A stretch of 59,437 nucleotides of DNA from Candolleomyces eurysporus (GCA_027579435.1 JANBPK010000768.1:1-59437), one strand, 5' to 3'; shown: positions 33,710-44,645, counted from the stretch's first letter. Made by a program: numbers and translations. The notes: a model not told the origin generated them from the sequence alone.

Positions 33710-35496
33710 GGTGGTTAACAAAGTTACTTGTGCACGTAACTTGTTCCCTTACTAATTTAACTTTTTCTAACTTTTTCAGCTTAAGTTAATCTTTCCTCAA
33801 CACGTTTACTTCATGTTAACATTCAAGTTAAACCAAGTCAGAGCATGTTAACTTAAGCTAGAATCAAGCTACATACAAGTTAGCACAAGTAAAATTGAGC
33901 TGTATATTATCTTATTGCCAAATGGGCGCGTTGGGTGGGTCCTAGGTGAGTCCCAGCTTGCGCACTGAAGCACGGCCAATTAGGCGAGATGTCAGGTCCA
34001 CTATTGTCGACGTTACCCCAGGAACTTCCCGATTCTGGCAATTCTTCCTGGCACTCAGTCCTTCAGCTTTCCAACGACTCCAACAGATCTGGGACTCACA
34101 GAGGTCGTTCCTGGCTCGCGACCATTGCCTGCCCTTCCCTGTGAGCTCCGTCGCTTTCTCATCATTCTACCTGGAACTCCTCATCCTCGTCCTCGTCCTC
34201 GTCCCGTTCCACCCAGAGGCTCGGTCTCATCACCAAAGCCTGAACGAACCTGCGTTTTCACCATGTCACCTGGCCCATGTCAACCAGCTCCGGCACGATA
34301 TTTACGCTCACACTTGCAATCTGAAAGGCGAGAGGTGTTGGAAGAGAGAGCTACATGGCCGAGTGCAAAACGAAGGAAGTACAAGGGAGCATACTACGCG
34401 TTGATTGACGAAGATGGAAATGAGGTGTTGTCAGATTAAGGGTAGGAGGTTCAATACATGTTGCTGCCATAGTAGTAGTACATGTAAACGTATGCTTTAT
34501 GTTTAATGTTGTTTTTTTAGACTCAATCTTAGTGTTGTTCTGTCGAGTTTTGCGTATTGCCATTGTCGGTTGGAGGTTGGCATCTGTTCAGTGCTAGAGT
34601 GGCCTTGAGCAGGAACATTCAAGCAGCATTGGGGTCCAAAGGTAGGCGAAAGTACTTATATAGATCCGGTTGGAGGACACATCTTTCTTGAGTGCTCATC
34701 TGACCGTAACCTTCGTCCTGCAACGAGATGCTCATGCCAGCGTCAAAGCCGTGGTATGTGAGCGTGGTCGGCACACTGGTATTTGTCCTCGCTGTTCTTT
34801 GCCCTTAAATCAAGGTCCAGGAATTTGAGCTGGACCCATGTTAGCATCAAGTAAGTCAAGTTAATTCAAGTTGAGAACAAGTTAACTTGTAGTTAACATA
34901 AGTTAACGTACGCTATTAGCATAAGTTAACGTTTCTGTGTTGGCGTGTTGTTGACTTACAAGTCTTACTCGAATCATGTATATTCAAAGGAGACGTTCTG
35001 TGGCTGCGTTAAGAGCTATATAAGGTATTGAACCAANTTTTTTGGGTATGTTTGACCCTCTGATTCCTTAGAAATGACTTACGTTTCCAGCAGTGACTCG
35101 GAGCCACTGAGAAAGCTGCAAAGGGAAATTTAACTAGAAAGCAGCGACCTCTTATTCTTTAATACGACATTCAATGCTCGGGATAGCTTTCTCTATGAGT
35201 GATTACACTGTATATCTGACTAAATTTGCGTGATTTTACATTTCACTAGAAGAACTGGCCAGATCAATGGAGGCAATGATTTCCTTTGCCTCGAACATAA
35301 TAAAGGTCGACAGCCCACAGATCTTGTAGCTACGGCCCCTCTACGAGATGGCATTACAGATATATCTCAGCAACACCGGCGACACATTCACTTGGCCGGT
35401 TGCGTGGAAAACGACCAATCGTAGCCACGTTAGAGACCCTAACTTGCAGGCAGAAAGTTAGATAAAGTTACTAACTCAAGTAACTTTATTTACAGT
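33710..35496. mobile_element. DNA transposon insertion, about 1.79 kb, with target duplication
   Basis: CCCAGTAAAT occurs at 33700-33709 and again at 35497-35506, while the paralogous site has it once (29154-29163) with continuous flanks. The element ends carry an inverted repeat: AAAGTTACTTG near the left end (33721-33731) and its complement CAAGTAACTTT near the right (35477-35487), with looser pairing outside. Clusters of TTAAC/AAGTTAA motifs fill the left 200 bases and 34845-34945, as in subterminal transposase-binding sites. The target duplication looks like 8-10 bp, in the range of hAT-like elements. No recognisable transposase is present, so it is probably non-autonomous. Confidence 0.7.
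34125..34439 (+). CDS. ORF inside the transposon, 104 aa
   Basis: An open frame whose C-terminal half looks like real protein: ARYLRSHLQSERREVLEERA, AKRRKYKGAYYALIDEDGNE, VLSD-stop. The N-terminal half is Pro/Arg-rich and overlaps another frame (33946-34404), so it may be the last exon of a longer element-encoded gene. The family is not recognised. Confidence 0.3.
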   Translation: MPALPCELRRFLIILPGTPHPRPRPRPVPPRGSVSSPKPERTCVFTMSPGPCQPAPARYLRSHLQSERREVLEERATWPSAKRRKYKGAYYALIDEDGNEVLSD

Positions 35497-36000
35497 CCCA
35501 GTAAATTAGGTGATGTGAAGCATTTGAAAACATCATACTAGGCTCACTCAGAAGATTCACGTGTGCTCAAGCACCCTAGGACAGACAAGACGATCATCTC
35601 TACCTTCTCTCGAAGGACCACTCTGTGACCAGTCAGCATGGTGTCAGCGGCCGACATCGCACTGGTGCGGACACGGCGTCTGCGTCAATGGAAGACTCAG
35701 TATTCCGACGCGGTTACCTCCAGATCTACTTTGTTCTGGGATTTTACATCAATCTTGCGAGGTAGTCTGGTACCTCGGCGGCTCGAAGGACTCAGAGACA
35801 CGGTGATGGCCAGGCATTTGATGGATATCAATGTGGTCTCATCAATCAATGAGTCCTACGACGGGACGCCGTCAGCAAACCTTTAGAGCGGAGGTCAAGG
35901 CGAGTAAAATTTCGGAAAAGTCAATGGCAGACTCAGAAGCAGTTGTTATATATACGTTATTTGGATGAGTAAAACTGCAAATCTCTCCGCGAAAACGTGA

Positions 36001-37124
36001 CTACTTCATTCCCTTATCCCCTTGCAACCTTTTCCGACGCCCTTCGATGATATCTTCAGCCCGCCTCCATAAGCTCTTCTCGAGCTCGATTCCACTCCAC
36101 TCTTTCTCTAGATCTAGAGACGAACAACCTATTGCGGGGTAGTCATCAGAAGGATCAATCTTCACGCCTCCCTCATCGTGACCACAGATTGAGTCCTGGT
36201 CCTCCACGAAGGCGAGGACGACCCGTACATCAAGGGCCCCCGCTTGAATTGCCTTTATCTCATCAGGTAAGGTAGCGCTAATAAATAGACCAAGATCATC
36301 TATCCAGGAAATGAAAACCTGAAGGCTTGCCGGACAATGAGCTAGAATCTTTCTGATCCCCTCTTCAAGCGTTTGGTGCTTGCGAGTGGGAGGAGAAACT
36401 CGGAGGTGGGTGAGGTACTTGAGCTGGCCTAACCCCGTCTTCCAATCCCATTCCTGCGGCTCATCTTCGATGTCGGACCAATCGAAAAACTGCGCCTCCA
36501 GATGTGTCAAGTTTCTGAATAATGGGTGCGCGAAGTGCCGTTGGCCTGTGGGAAAGTATAGGCTCAGAATGGAGAGTTGGCGTAGGTTTGGGAAGGGAAC
36601 GCCGGACGGGGAAGACGTCGTTAGAGACTGCAATTCTTCTCGCAGTTCGAGCAAGGATGATTGGTCGTGATTTATGTCCCAGAGTGCTAAACTTTGGATG
36701 CCGGGACAAGCTCTGAGGATCGCGATTACTTGATCCATAAGCTCTGTTTCCATGAAGGCAAGTGTCTTCACGTGTGTGGCGAAGAAGTTAGTTGCCTTGG
36801 TTGAGTTTGGATCGGTGACGAGGCGGTATATGCCCTTGAGTTCAGGTATTCGGGTGATCTTGATGTTACGGTAGATAATTGGCTCAACCCTTGTATGCTC
36901 TCGTTAGTCTACGAGCAAGATAGTCGTGCCCAGATCAGCACTGACCATGATCTGACCTCTTTCGATACTAACGCGCAATTTAATGCATCTTTGTGATTGA
37001 GGTCAGCAAGAGCTTCTATGACAAGTCGAACAAGGTCTTTGGGAAGCACATGGAAGTAAAATGGCTCGGACGAGCTCATCTGAGAGCGAGAAGGAAGATG
37101 GAGGTTTGAGGCACTCAGAGCCAC
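36001..37124 (-). CDS. F-box-like protein A
   Basis: Exons 36946-37124 and 36889-36001 with a 56-nt intron (36890-36945) that splits the Trp codon in KEVRSW|VEPIIYR; 355 aa from the first ATG, 340 from the second (MSSSEPFYFHVLPKD), which matches the paralogues better. The N-terminus is the F-box-like motif typical of agaricomycetes (LPKDLVRLVIEALADL, ALNCALVSKEV). The rest has LRR-like spacing with landmarks LALWDI, FPNLRQLSILSLYFP, HPLFRNLTHLEAQFFDW and CPASLQVFISWID. F-box proteins recruit substrates to SCF ubiquitin ligases; the target is unknown. Its nearest relatives are the neighbours at 37383 and 41666. Confidence 0.8.
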
Positions 37125-37382
37125 GGTGCGTCTGCGATGGTAGGGTATTTGATGGAAAGGGGTGATCTCATCATTTCATTCAATGAGCGTGATGCCCGCG
37201 TCACAGTTCGACCAAGCTCCCCGACATGGCACGACGGAATGTTTTGAGCAAACATATGGAGCGGAGAGAAAGGGAGTAGAACTTGGTAGAAGTAAATGGT
37301 AGAAGCACTTGTTCTGAAATATACATAATTTGGATAAATGAAGCTGTAAATCTCTCCGTGAAAGCGTGTCCGATTCACACCT

Positions 37383-38456
37383 TTACCCCTCTCTTGATCT
37401 TCTTCGTCGCCCTTCGATCATCTCTTCAGCCAGCGTCCAGAGACTCTTCTCGAGTCCGCTCCACTCCTTCACTTGATCTCCGAATGAGTAAGATATTACG
37501 CAAGAGTCAACAGCGTCTTCCTTGAAACCCCCTTCGCGTTGCTTTGAGGCTTCGTCCGTTGTGACAGCAAGGACTGCCCGTACATCAAGCTCTCCCCTTT
37601 GAATTGCCTTAATTTCTTCAGCTGCGACGGCTCTCCTACGTAGAGAAAGCTTGTCGATCCAGGCGATGAATACCTGGAGAGATGGCGGACAATGAACTAA
37701 AATCTTCCCAATTACTCCTTCAAGAGTTTGTTGGGCGCCAAAGTGAGGAGAAATTCGCATGTGGGTGAGATGCTTCAGCTGTCCCAGCCCCGTCTTCCAA
37801 TCCCACTCCCAGTCTCCGACAACCCAATCGATGGCGAGCGCCTCTAGGTGTGTCAAATTTTTGAATATGGGGTGGGCAAAGTGTCGTTGATCCTTGGGGA
37901 AAATATAACTAATAACGGAGAGTCGGCGTAGATTCGAGAAAGGGACGCCAGACGGGGAAGACGCCGCTAGAGCCTGCAACACTTCTTGCAGTCTGAGGAA
38001 AGGTGACCCTTCGTGATCCACATGCCAAAATGCTAAACTTCGGATGCTAGAACAAGCTCTGAGGATCGCAAATCCTTGACCCATAGTCCCCACTTCCATC
38101 ATGATAAGTGTCTTCACGTGTGTAGAGAAGAAGCTAGTTGGCTTGGTTGAATTTGGATCCGTGATGAGGCGGGATGTCCTCTGTAGGTCTAGTCTACTGG
38201 TGATACTGATGTTACGGTAGAGAATTGGCTCGACCCTTGCCAGCTCCCGTTAGTCTACGAGCATGATAGTCATGTTAAACACTAACCATCCTTTGACTTC
38301 TTTCGATACCAGTGCACAACTTGAGGCCTCGTTGTGACTAAAGTTAGCCAGAATCTCAATGACCAGCCTAGCAACGTCTTTTGGGAGGCCATGGAAACAA
38401 AATAGCTGGGATGACGAGCTCATCTGAGAGTCAGAAGATGGTGGTTTGAAGGACAA
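37383..38456 (-). CDS. F-box-like protein B
   Basis: Exons 38287-38456 and 38235-37383, intron 38236-38286 (51 nt) at the same Trp codon as gene A; 340 aa. F-box-like start: FHGLPKDVARLVIEILANFS, CALVSKEVKGW|VEPILYR. The LRR-like body repeats the family landmarks (LAFWHVDHEG, FSNLRRLSVISYIFP, NLTHLEALAIDW, WDWKTGLGQLKHLTHMRISP, CPPSLQVFIAWIDKL). It ends RRRRSREG. Gene A lies 259 bases downstream on the same strand, consistent with tandem duplication. The probable role is substrate adaptor for ubiquitination. Confidence 0.8.
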
Positions 38457-38739
38457 AACTGAGCCAAGCTGCGCATACGCAACTCGTCGGATATGATGTT
38501 TGATGAGATCAGTGATCTTGTCAATGTACGCGCTGCATCACACAGCTTGACCCGTCGGGACCTCCATAAACAATTTACGCAGGGAAGATGAGACAAGAAA
38601 GGTTCTGGAGAAGTGGCAGAGGCGGCTAATTTGAACTATAATTTCGCATTGAACCTACTAATTTCTTTACGTGGTGTGGAGCAACCTGGTCTGCAACGCT
38701 GACCATGAATGACTACTTCGCACTGTCATTCGGCTTCTA

Positions 38740-39560
38740 ATCTCCTTTGATAGCTTTTGATCAGTTCTTCAGCCCGCCTCTCGAGATGGTAGGGTTCGAT
38801 GCTGCTCCAATTAAAAATTTTATCCCCAGATGAGTAAAATATTGCGCAGTTCTCAGCCGAGTCTTCGAGAGGATCTCTGTGGGCGGGTACAATCCGTGAA
38901 TCGACATCGCCCCTTTGGATTGCCTCTGACTTATCACGTCAAACAGCACAATATCTGATCCAGAGAACGAAGGCATAGTGGGGGGATGGTAGGCAGAGAT
39001 CTGATCGCTCTCTGAGCCGCTCTTGAAACAATTGTCCTGGACCCACAGAAGGAACATCAAGTCGGAGGTGAGTAAGATACTTGAGCTGTCCCAGCCCCGT
39101 GCTCCATGACCACCGGCCTTCACTGTCGAACCGAAAATTTTGTCTATGTGTGTAAAATTATGGAATATCAAGTGTGAAAAGTCTGGGGATCGCGAAAGTA
39201 CTTGGTCCTACTCCCCGTATTATTTTTTCTCAAGAATGCTGGGTTTCTCTTCACGTGGTTGGCGAGGAAGTTACTTGGCTTGCCTCAGTTTGGGTCCATG
39301 ACGAGACGAGATTCGGAGTGTAGTACAAGGGAGTTGTATATGGAAATCGCACGGTATAGGACTGGCTCTATTCTTGCGAATCTAATCAGTTGAATTTCAA
39401 ACGAGACAGTCTAAGCGCAAGTGGGACTAACCGTCCTCAGGCTTTTACTTCGCTGTATACGAGTACACAGCTTCTTTGCGGCTTAATCCAGCCAGAAGCT
39501 CTATTAATAGTCTAGCAAGGTCTTTGGAAAGGTGATGAAAGCAAAATAGCTTGGATGAGC
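38740..39560 (-). pseudogene. F-box-like protein C, decayed third paralogue
   Basis: Minus-strand remnants occur in the right order: FHHLSKDLARLLIELLAGLS followed by a stop where genes A and B have CALVSKEV, then EPVLYRAISIYNS, RLVMDPN-stop, FLANHVK, and further on LGQLKYLTHL and LFVDVIS-like debris. Several stops and frame changes make it clearly non-functional. Confidence 0.7.
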
Positions 39561-39568
39561 GAGAAGGA

Positions 39569-39602
39569 ATCTGTGCCAATCTGTGCCAAACTGTGCCAAA
39601 CT
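39569..39602. repeat. Short tandem repeat of CTGTGCCAA
   Basis: Three imperfect copies of about ten bases (CTGTGCCAAT/A) just upstream of the reductase gene, where the first exon of pseudogene C would begin. Probably replication slippage. Confidence 0.6.
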
Positions 39603-39706
39603 TGTGCTGATAGGGTATTTGATGGAATCAGTGATCCCATCGATTCCTCAAGAAGACAAGAACGCGCTACGTATACGTCACAACTTGACCTAGTTCCCCA
39701 ACCAAC

Positions 39707-40804
39707 ATGGCGCGACGAGATCCCATGAAGCTGAAGACGACCAATGTCCCCCTCGAACTCTACGACTTCGCTCGAAAATGGCTCACTCTATTGTCCCTCG
39801 CCATTATGCTCGTCCTCTTCCTCATCAACGCCCCCTTCGGGAGGTTCGCCGGCAACAACCATAGACGTGGAAGGCACCCTGTAGGGCTCTTCAACTCCTC
39901 CTTGTTCCTCGTCGACGGGATACGGAGCTGGATTGTAATGGAGATGGTGGCCCCTCTTACATTCATCTACGCTCTCTTCAAATCGCCACTGTCGTTCTAC
40001 AAAGTCCCCCTCCCGGACGCCTTCTCCCCGCAGGGCGTTCTGATCATCTTGTTCCTCATTCATTACTTCAACCGAGCGTTGATCAACCCACTCCGAACCC
40101 CTTCGAGATCCACTTCGCACCTTATCGTTCCACTTGCCGGGATTATTTTCAATCTGGCCAATGGGTACATTATGGGGTCGTATTTAAGTTCACCATACGG
40201 GAGGATATATTTGGGTGGGCAATGGGCATTCGAGCGAACGAGTTTCCGAGTAGGAGTGCTGTTGTGGCTCGCTGGATTCGTCGGAAACGTGGCGCACGAT
40301 GAAATTCTTCTCCAGCTGCGGAAGAGGGCCGCAGAGAGAAAGGCGAAGGATGAGAAGGAAGCAGAGGACGACGACAGCAAGAACAAGGAAAAGGAAGCAA
40401 CAGTAACGAAGAAAGCCGCGGCTGGAGAGTACTACGGAATTCCAAGCGGCCTGCTTTACGAATTCATCTCCTACCCCAATTATTTCTGCGAATGGATCGA
40501 ATGGACCGGCTTCGCGCTTGCAGCAGCGCCTTTCCCAATCCCCATTGACGCCAGCTCCGTGTCCACCTTCCAATCCAGCATTCTCTCGGCCCTCCGCACG
40601 ATCGCTTCGCCATGGACGTGGAAAAACGCTCTTTTAACACCCCCTTATGCGTTCGCACCTACACTCCCGCCTCCGTGGGTCTTTGTGTTGGCTGAAATCG
40701 CCTTGATGTTGCCAAGGGCGTATAAGGGTCACCTGTGGTACAAGGAGAGGTTTGGGGAGAGGTACCCGAAGGGGAGGAAGGCCGTTATCCCTTTCGTCTT
40801 TTAG
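39707..40804 (+). CDS. Steroid 5-alpha-reductase family protein
   Basis: Intronless, 365 aa, unlike its spliced neighbours. Several hydrophobic segments (for example LTLLSLAIMLVLFLINAPFG, VLIILFLIHYFNRALI, VGVLLWLAGFVGNVAHDEIL) fit a membrane enzyme. The C-terminal steroid-dehydrogenase signature is visible: GIPSGLLYEFISYPNYFCEW, then LPRAYKGHLWYKERFGERYP and KGRKAVIPFVF at the end. A Lys/Glu-rich loop (about residues 205-240) interrupts the domain before the signature, making it longer than the usual 260-300 aa. The family reduces C=C bonds of steroids, polyprenols or enoyl lipids with NADPH in the ER; the exact substrate cannot be told. It stands alone on the plus strand within the F-box cluster and was duplicated with an F-box gene (see 41540-41640). 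Confidence 0.85.
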   Translation: MARRDPMKLKTTNVPLELYDFARKWLTLLSLAIMLVLFLINAPFGRFAGNNHRRGRHPVGLFNSSLFLVDGIRSWIVMEMVAPLTFIYALFKSPLSFYKVPLPDAFSPQGVLIILFLIHYFNRALINPLRTPSRSTSHLIVPLAGIIFNLANGYIMGSYLSSPYGRIYLGGQWAFERTSFRVGVLLWLAGFVGNVAHDEILLQLRKRAAERKAKDEKEAEDDDSKNKEKEATVTKKAAAGEYYGIPSGLLYEFISYPNYFCEWIEWTGFALAAAPFPIPIDASSVSTFQSSILSALRTIASPWTWKNALLTPPYAFAPTLPPPWVFVLAEIALMLPRAYKGHLWYKERFGERYPKGRKAVIPFVF

Positions 40805-40849
40805 TTCTCGGATCGATCTGTTGATGTTGTACGTTTTAGGGTAGAAACC

Positions 40850-41360
40850 TTGACCATTTGTACCTGAAGAGGTTGAGGTGTGAAATCCCACCTATTGCAA
40901 GATAGGATGACATTTTTGAATCTTCCCTTCTGCCAGTGTCCAGAAATCTTTCTTGTATGAGGCGCCAACGAAGCCATGTAAGCCTCTTCCCATCCATAAG
41001 TGACTATGGAGTCGTCAATCTATTCAGGTTTGCTCTTATGACGTAGTCGCCCAGGCGTTCCCCTCCGGCCCACTTGCCCTTCTTGAATAGATTTCATCCC
41101 CCGCAAAACTTCGTCTCGCTCGTCATAAATCGCGTCGACGACGGAGTCTCTGTTGAACTAGAAAATGACAATATTGAGTGAGTAACTTCACCGTATTCAG
41201 CATCAATCGAAAGATATGAGATGGCTGATGATCTTCTTCAACGTACCCCACTCCCATTCATTCGCCCTCGACTTCAGGGTGCGTCAGGTTTCGGAAGATA
41301 GCATATGAAAATTGACGGTCCCGATCTCTTGACACAGCACTCCCAGGCATTCTCGACGCA
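40850..41360 (-). pseudogene. F-box-like pseudogene E', duplicate of gene E
   Basis: Near 40860-40975 the plus-strand sequence AAATCCCACCTATTGCAAGA and CCAGTGTCCAGAAATCTTTC matches the 3' end of gene E (41688-41765). Near 41255-41345 it matches the part of gene E encoding the FRNLTHLEV region (CACTCCCATTCATTCGCCCT, GTTTCGGAAGATAGCAT). The frame is broken and most of the 5' half is gone. Confidence 0.65.
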
Positions 41361-41499
41361 ACTAATGAGTTCGTGTCCTTGTTTACCCCCGGTATTCCCC
41401 AAATTCAAGATATATCCGTTCCGGTGTGCTTATAGACATACATAGACCGCTAAGTAGTAGTCATGTAGAATAGATCGATGAAAGTTGATGGAAGATGTA

Positions 41500-41640
41500 C
41501 GATTTTGGATGGGTACTGGACATTCGCGAACTCGAGCGAAGAGCCTTGCGGCGAGAAGAGGTTCGGGCGGTATCCGAAGGAGAGGAAGGCCCCTGATCCA
41601 TCTTTGTCTTAGATTTTGGGTTAAACTGTAAATTCAACAC
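41500..41640 (+). pseudogene. 3' remnant of a second reductase gene
   Basis: The reading EKRFGRYPKERKAPDPSLS-stop parallels the end of the gene at 39707 (ERFGERYPKGRKAVIPFVF-stop), and the following bases resemble its 3' flank. Nothing else of the copy remains. It sits just before gene E, mirroring the intact reductase sitting just before pseudogene E'. Confidence 0.6.
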
Positions 41641-41665
41641 ATTTTGGACAGAAATTGAGCATTTT

Positions 41666-42752
41666 TCAAAGCGGAAGAGGTTTTGGGTATGAAATCTCAC
41701 CTGTTGCAAGATCAAGGCGACGTTTTGCAACGATTTCTTCCGCCAAAGTCCAGAAATCTTTCCTGGACGCATTGCTGCCGCGTGAAGTTTTTCCCATTTT
41801 CCAAGTGAGTATGCGATCGGCGTTCCATTGAGGCTCAGAGTCCCCGTCGAAATTAACTAGCCAGGTCCCAAGCACCGCCCGCTGGTCGGTCTGCCCATCC
41901 TGAATCAACTTCATGGCCCCTGTAACCTCCTGTTCAAATGTAACTTCTCGCTCCATAGTCAAACCATTAATTTCTTCAATGAGGCATCTGTCAACCCAGT
42001 AGATAACAACCTTGAGTGAGTCGGGGAACTGGGCGACCATCCTTGAGGCGCTCGAGTGACGCATCCCGTACTCAGCCTCGATAGCAAGATGTGTGAGACG
42101 ATCGAGCTGCTTCAGTGTCTCCCACTTCCACTTATCGCGGACATCAACCTCCAGATGCGTCAGGTTTCGAAAGATAGCATGACCAAAGTGACTGAGGTCG
42201 CGAGGGCTTGATAAGGCATGGCGAATGAAAACTCGCCTTGGGGAGAGGGTGGTGGAAGGGGAGGTGAAAAACCTTTGGAACTTGCTCTTTTCCCTGAACC
42301 GGACCCAGATATTGCTCCATAGATAGAGCGAATCGACGCCTCGGCATGCCTTGAGGATGGATAACGAATCCACGTCGCCGCCTATGCCAGATCCCGGGCC
42401 GATAAAGGCCAGAGATTTAACGTGCGAGGCGAAGAATGCATGAGATTTGGTCGAATCTGGCTCGCGTATGCTGCGAGACAGGTACTCGAGACTCTTTCTG
42501 TCTTTTATTCGAATGTAGCGATAAAGAACGGGTTCCACCCTGCATTGTTTGAAAATCATTGATTGATATCTTCACCCTCCCAGATTGAACGGTAGATACA
42601 CACCAGGTTTTCACTTGCTTCGAAACGAGGGCGCAAAATGCGCCAGTCTGGAGATCCAAAGATGCTGCGATCTCAAAGATAATTCGGCCAATGTCCTGAG
42701 GGAGGTCAGGGAAAGGGAGCTTGAGGTGAAGATCCTCAGAAGATGACGCCAT
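41666..42752 (-). CDS. F-box-like protein E
   Basis: Exons 42604-42752 (start at MASSSEDLHLKLPFPDLPQD; an earlier in-frame ATG at 42782 is possible) and 42539-41666, intron 42540-42603 (64 nt) again at KTW|VEPVLYR; 340 aa. F-box-like motif: LPQDIGRIIFEIAASLDLQT, AFCALVSKQV. Body: FASHVKSLAFIGPGSG, GVDSLYLWSNIW, FGHAIFRNLTHLEVDV, LKQLDRLTHLAIEAEY, FPDSLKVVIYWVD. It ends TGEISYPKPLPL. It is more distant from A and B than they are from each other. Probable ubiquitin-ligase adaptor of unknown target. Confidence 0.8.
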
Positions 42753-43004
42753 GGAGTACAAGCGTAAGGTGAATTGGGTCACTGCGTTACCACGGCTATA
42801 ACATCATCCGTCAGGTGTCCGTTTCGGCTGCCCATGACTATTTCGTCTCAGGCATTGCAGTAGGGCCCCATTCATGCTCGCTATCAATTTGATTCGTGAG
42901 GAGGAACATCATTCCCATATGTCAAGACTTCGATATCGGCACATTACATACAACGAAAACCGCTCGTCGAGCCCCCGCCAAACGTGAATTCTATTCCTGT
43001 ACTT

Positions 43005-44645
43005 CTAGTTCGGCACAACCCTCGCTCTTCTCCTTTCCAAAATCGCGTCCCTTAACCCTTCTTGCACCTCCGACCACTTCCTCGACAATTCTGCAGAGTC
43101 AGGAAACTGCCTAACCGTCCCACACGGCATAACCTCCGCCAATCTAGGAAAATGCATCGCCAAAAACTTGGTGATCACACCGACGGACTCGATCGGGGAA
43201 TTCCCCACTTTCAGCCGCTGGAAGCGTTTGAGGGGTTTCTCTAGTAGAAGCGTCGGTGTCTCTGGTATTCGATTTGTATCGAATATCACACCGAGGCCCC
43301 ATAACTTCGGACAAGCCTTGACGAGCGCCACGATGTCTTCATGGTTGATCGTTGGTACACGATACGAAGGGTAGTGGGAACAGAGGTACATGTAAGTCAT
43401 TGACTTCCAATTGCTTGAAATTCGTTGGAGATCGGCTTTAGTGAGAGATAGGCCATATGCGAAGGAGAGTTCGAGGGCTTCCAGGTTTTTGAAAGCGAAG
43501 AGAGGTTCGACATCAATCTTCTCGATGTCTCCCTCCAAAGAACTCGTAGGAGCGGGGAGGAGAACATCAGGGTCGATGTAATCGCTGTCTTGCAGTTCAA
43601 GGCGGGTGAGGGTGTCTGGGTTGCAGTGTCTCACTATCAAGTAGAGAAGTTGTTGCCATTCGCGCATTGAAGGTGCAAATGGGATAAGTGGGGCGCAGGT
43701 GAGCGAAAACCGGCGGAGTGGGGAAGTAGGGGAGAGGTATAGGATGAGATTGAGGCACATATCGAAATTCGCAGTAACGACGACGAGCTCCTTCAAGGAA
43801 GGGAATCGGTTCTTGTCACCTTGTAAGTCCCGGGGCACCTCTACCAGAAAGTTGAAGTCGCTCAAGTAAATGTTTTGCAGGTCAGGGAGGCGAGATAAGC
43901 GTTCCAACACTGTGGTCGAAAGGTGGGGAATGATTAGAGAGCGCAAATTATCGAACTGGAATGTCGGGGTCACCTCCTCCCAAAAATCGGCTGGAGGAGA
44001 GGGGCTTCCGAAAGTGATCCTCAGGACCTCCAGATTAGGGTACTTATTCGCCATTGTTGCAACAAAATTTCGATGGTCGCTATTTTCGGGATGGATGTGT
44101 ATGCCAATATCTATGAGGTTTGACCCCAGAAACAGTGATATGGATGAGAAAACATCCTCAAATTCCCACAAGTACTCGGAGTACCAGTGAAGACAGGTGA
44201 GGTTCGGGGCGATAAGACCGATATTGAGGTTTCGGAGAGCCTGAAAGACTTCTGAGGGAGGTTCACTCCCTGAGGCCCTTTCAAGTGTCAACTTGCGAAT
44301 ACGGTGGGAGTAGAACGATGTGAATCTGGCGATATCTTCGATGGTCATGTCTCGTAGTAAGCTCTAGATTCAAGGGTCAGTCTTAAGCGATCGATACAGT
44401 ATCGATATCGCGATGCTGCTTACTCCATACTCGACCCGCCAAGCCCGTCTATCGAGGTGTACCAAGTCTGCAGGAAGTGTATACAGCATGGGCTTCAATG
44501 AGTCAAGGTCATGCCAGAGGCAATCGAGAGCGCTATTGGTGAACCTTCGGCACGTCAAGGAAATGGAGTGGAGACTGGCTGGCTCGGAGTCTAGCGCCTT
44601 GCATATCGTCTGCACGATTTCTGGGAGATGGAGACAGGTGTGCAT
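43005..44645 (-). CDS. F-box/LRR protein F
   Basis: Exons 44424-44645 and 44363-43005 with a 60-nt intron (44364-44423, GTAAGC...TCTAG); 526 aa. The start at 44645 (MHTCLHLPEIVQTICKALDS) puts the F-box at the N-terminus: SLHSISLTCRRFTNSALDCL, WHDLDSLKPML. The long second exon is leucine-rich (SLIIPHLSTTVLERLSRLPD, FKNLEALELSFAYGLSLTKA, LTYMYL-like spacing) and closes with AILERRRARVVPN. This is the common basidiomycete F-box plus degenerate LRR design, not a close paralogue of A, B and E. It is divergent from the gene at 45082, with about 440 bases between starts. Confidence 0.85.

Larger units (their letters stand above)
30640..35780 (+). repeat. Tandem segmental duplication, unit 2 (with insertions)
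   Basis: Paralogue of 26430-29450. It is longer because of a palindromic insert near 30930-31005, a unique stretch at about 33060-33520 replacing unit-1 sequence, and the transposon 33710-35496. Alignment resumes after the transposon (GTGATGTGAAGCATTTGAAA against GCAATGTGGACCATTTGAAG) and runs to about 35780. Confidence 0.75.

Noticed and set aside
34850..34960. GTTAAC/AAGTTAA cluster as a replication origin or independent repeat
   Set aside because: It lies inside the transposon and mirrors the cluster at its left end, so subterminal element repeats explain it better.
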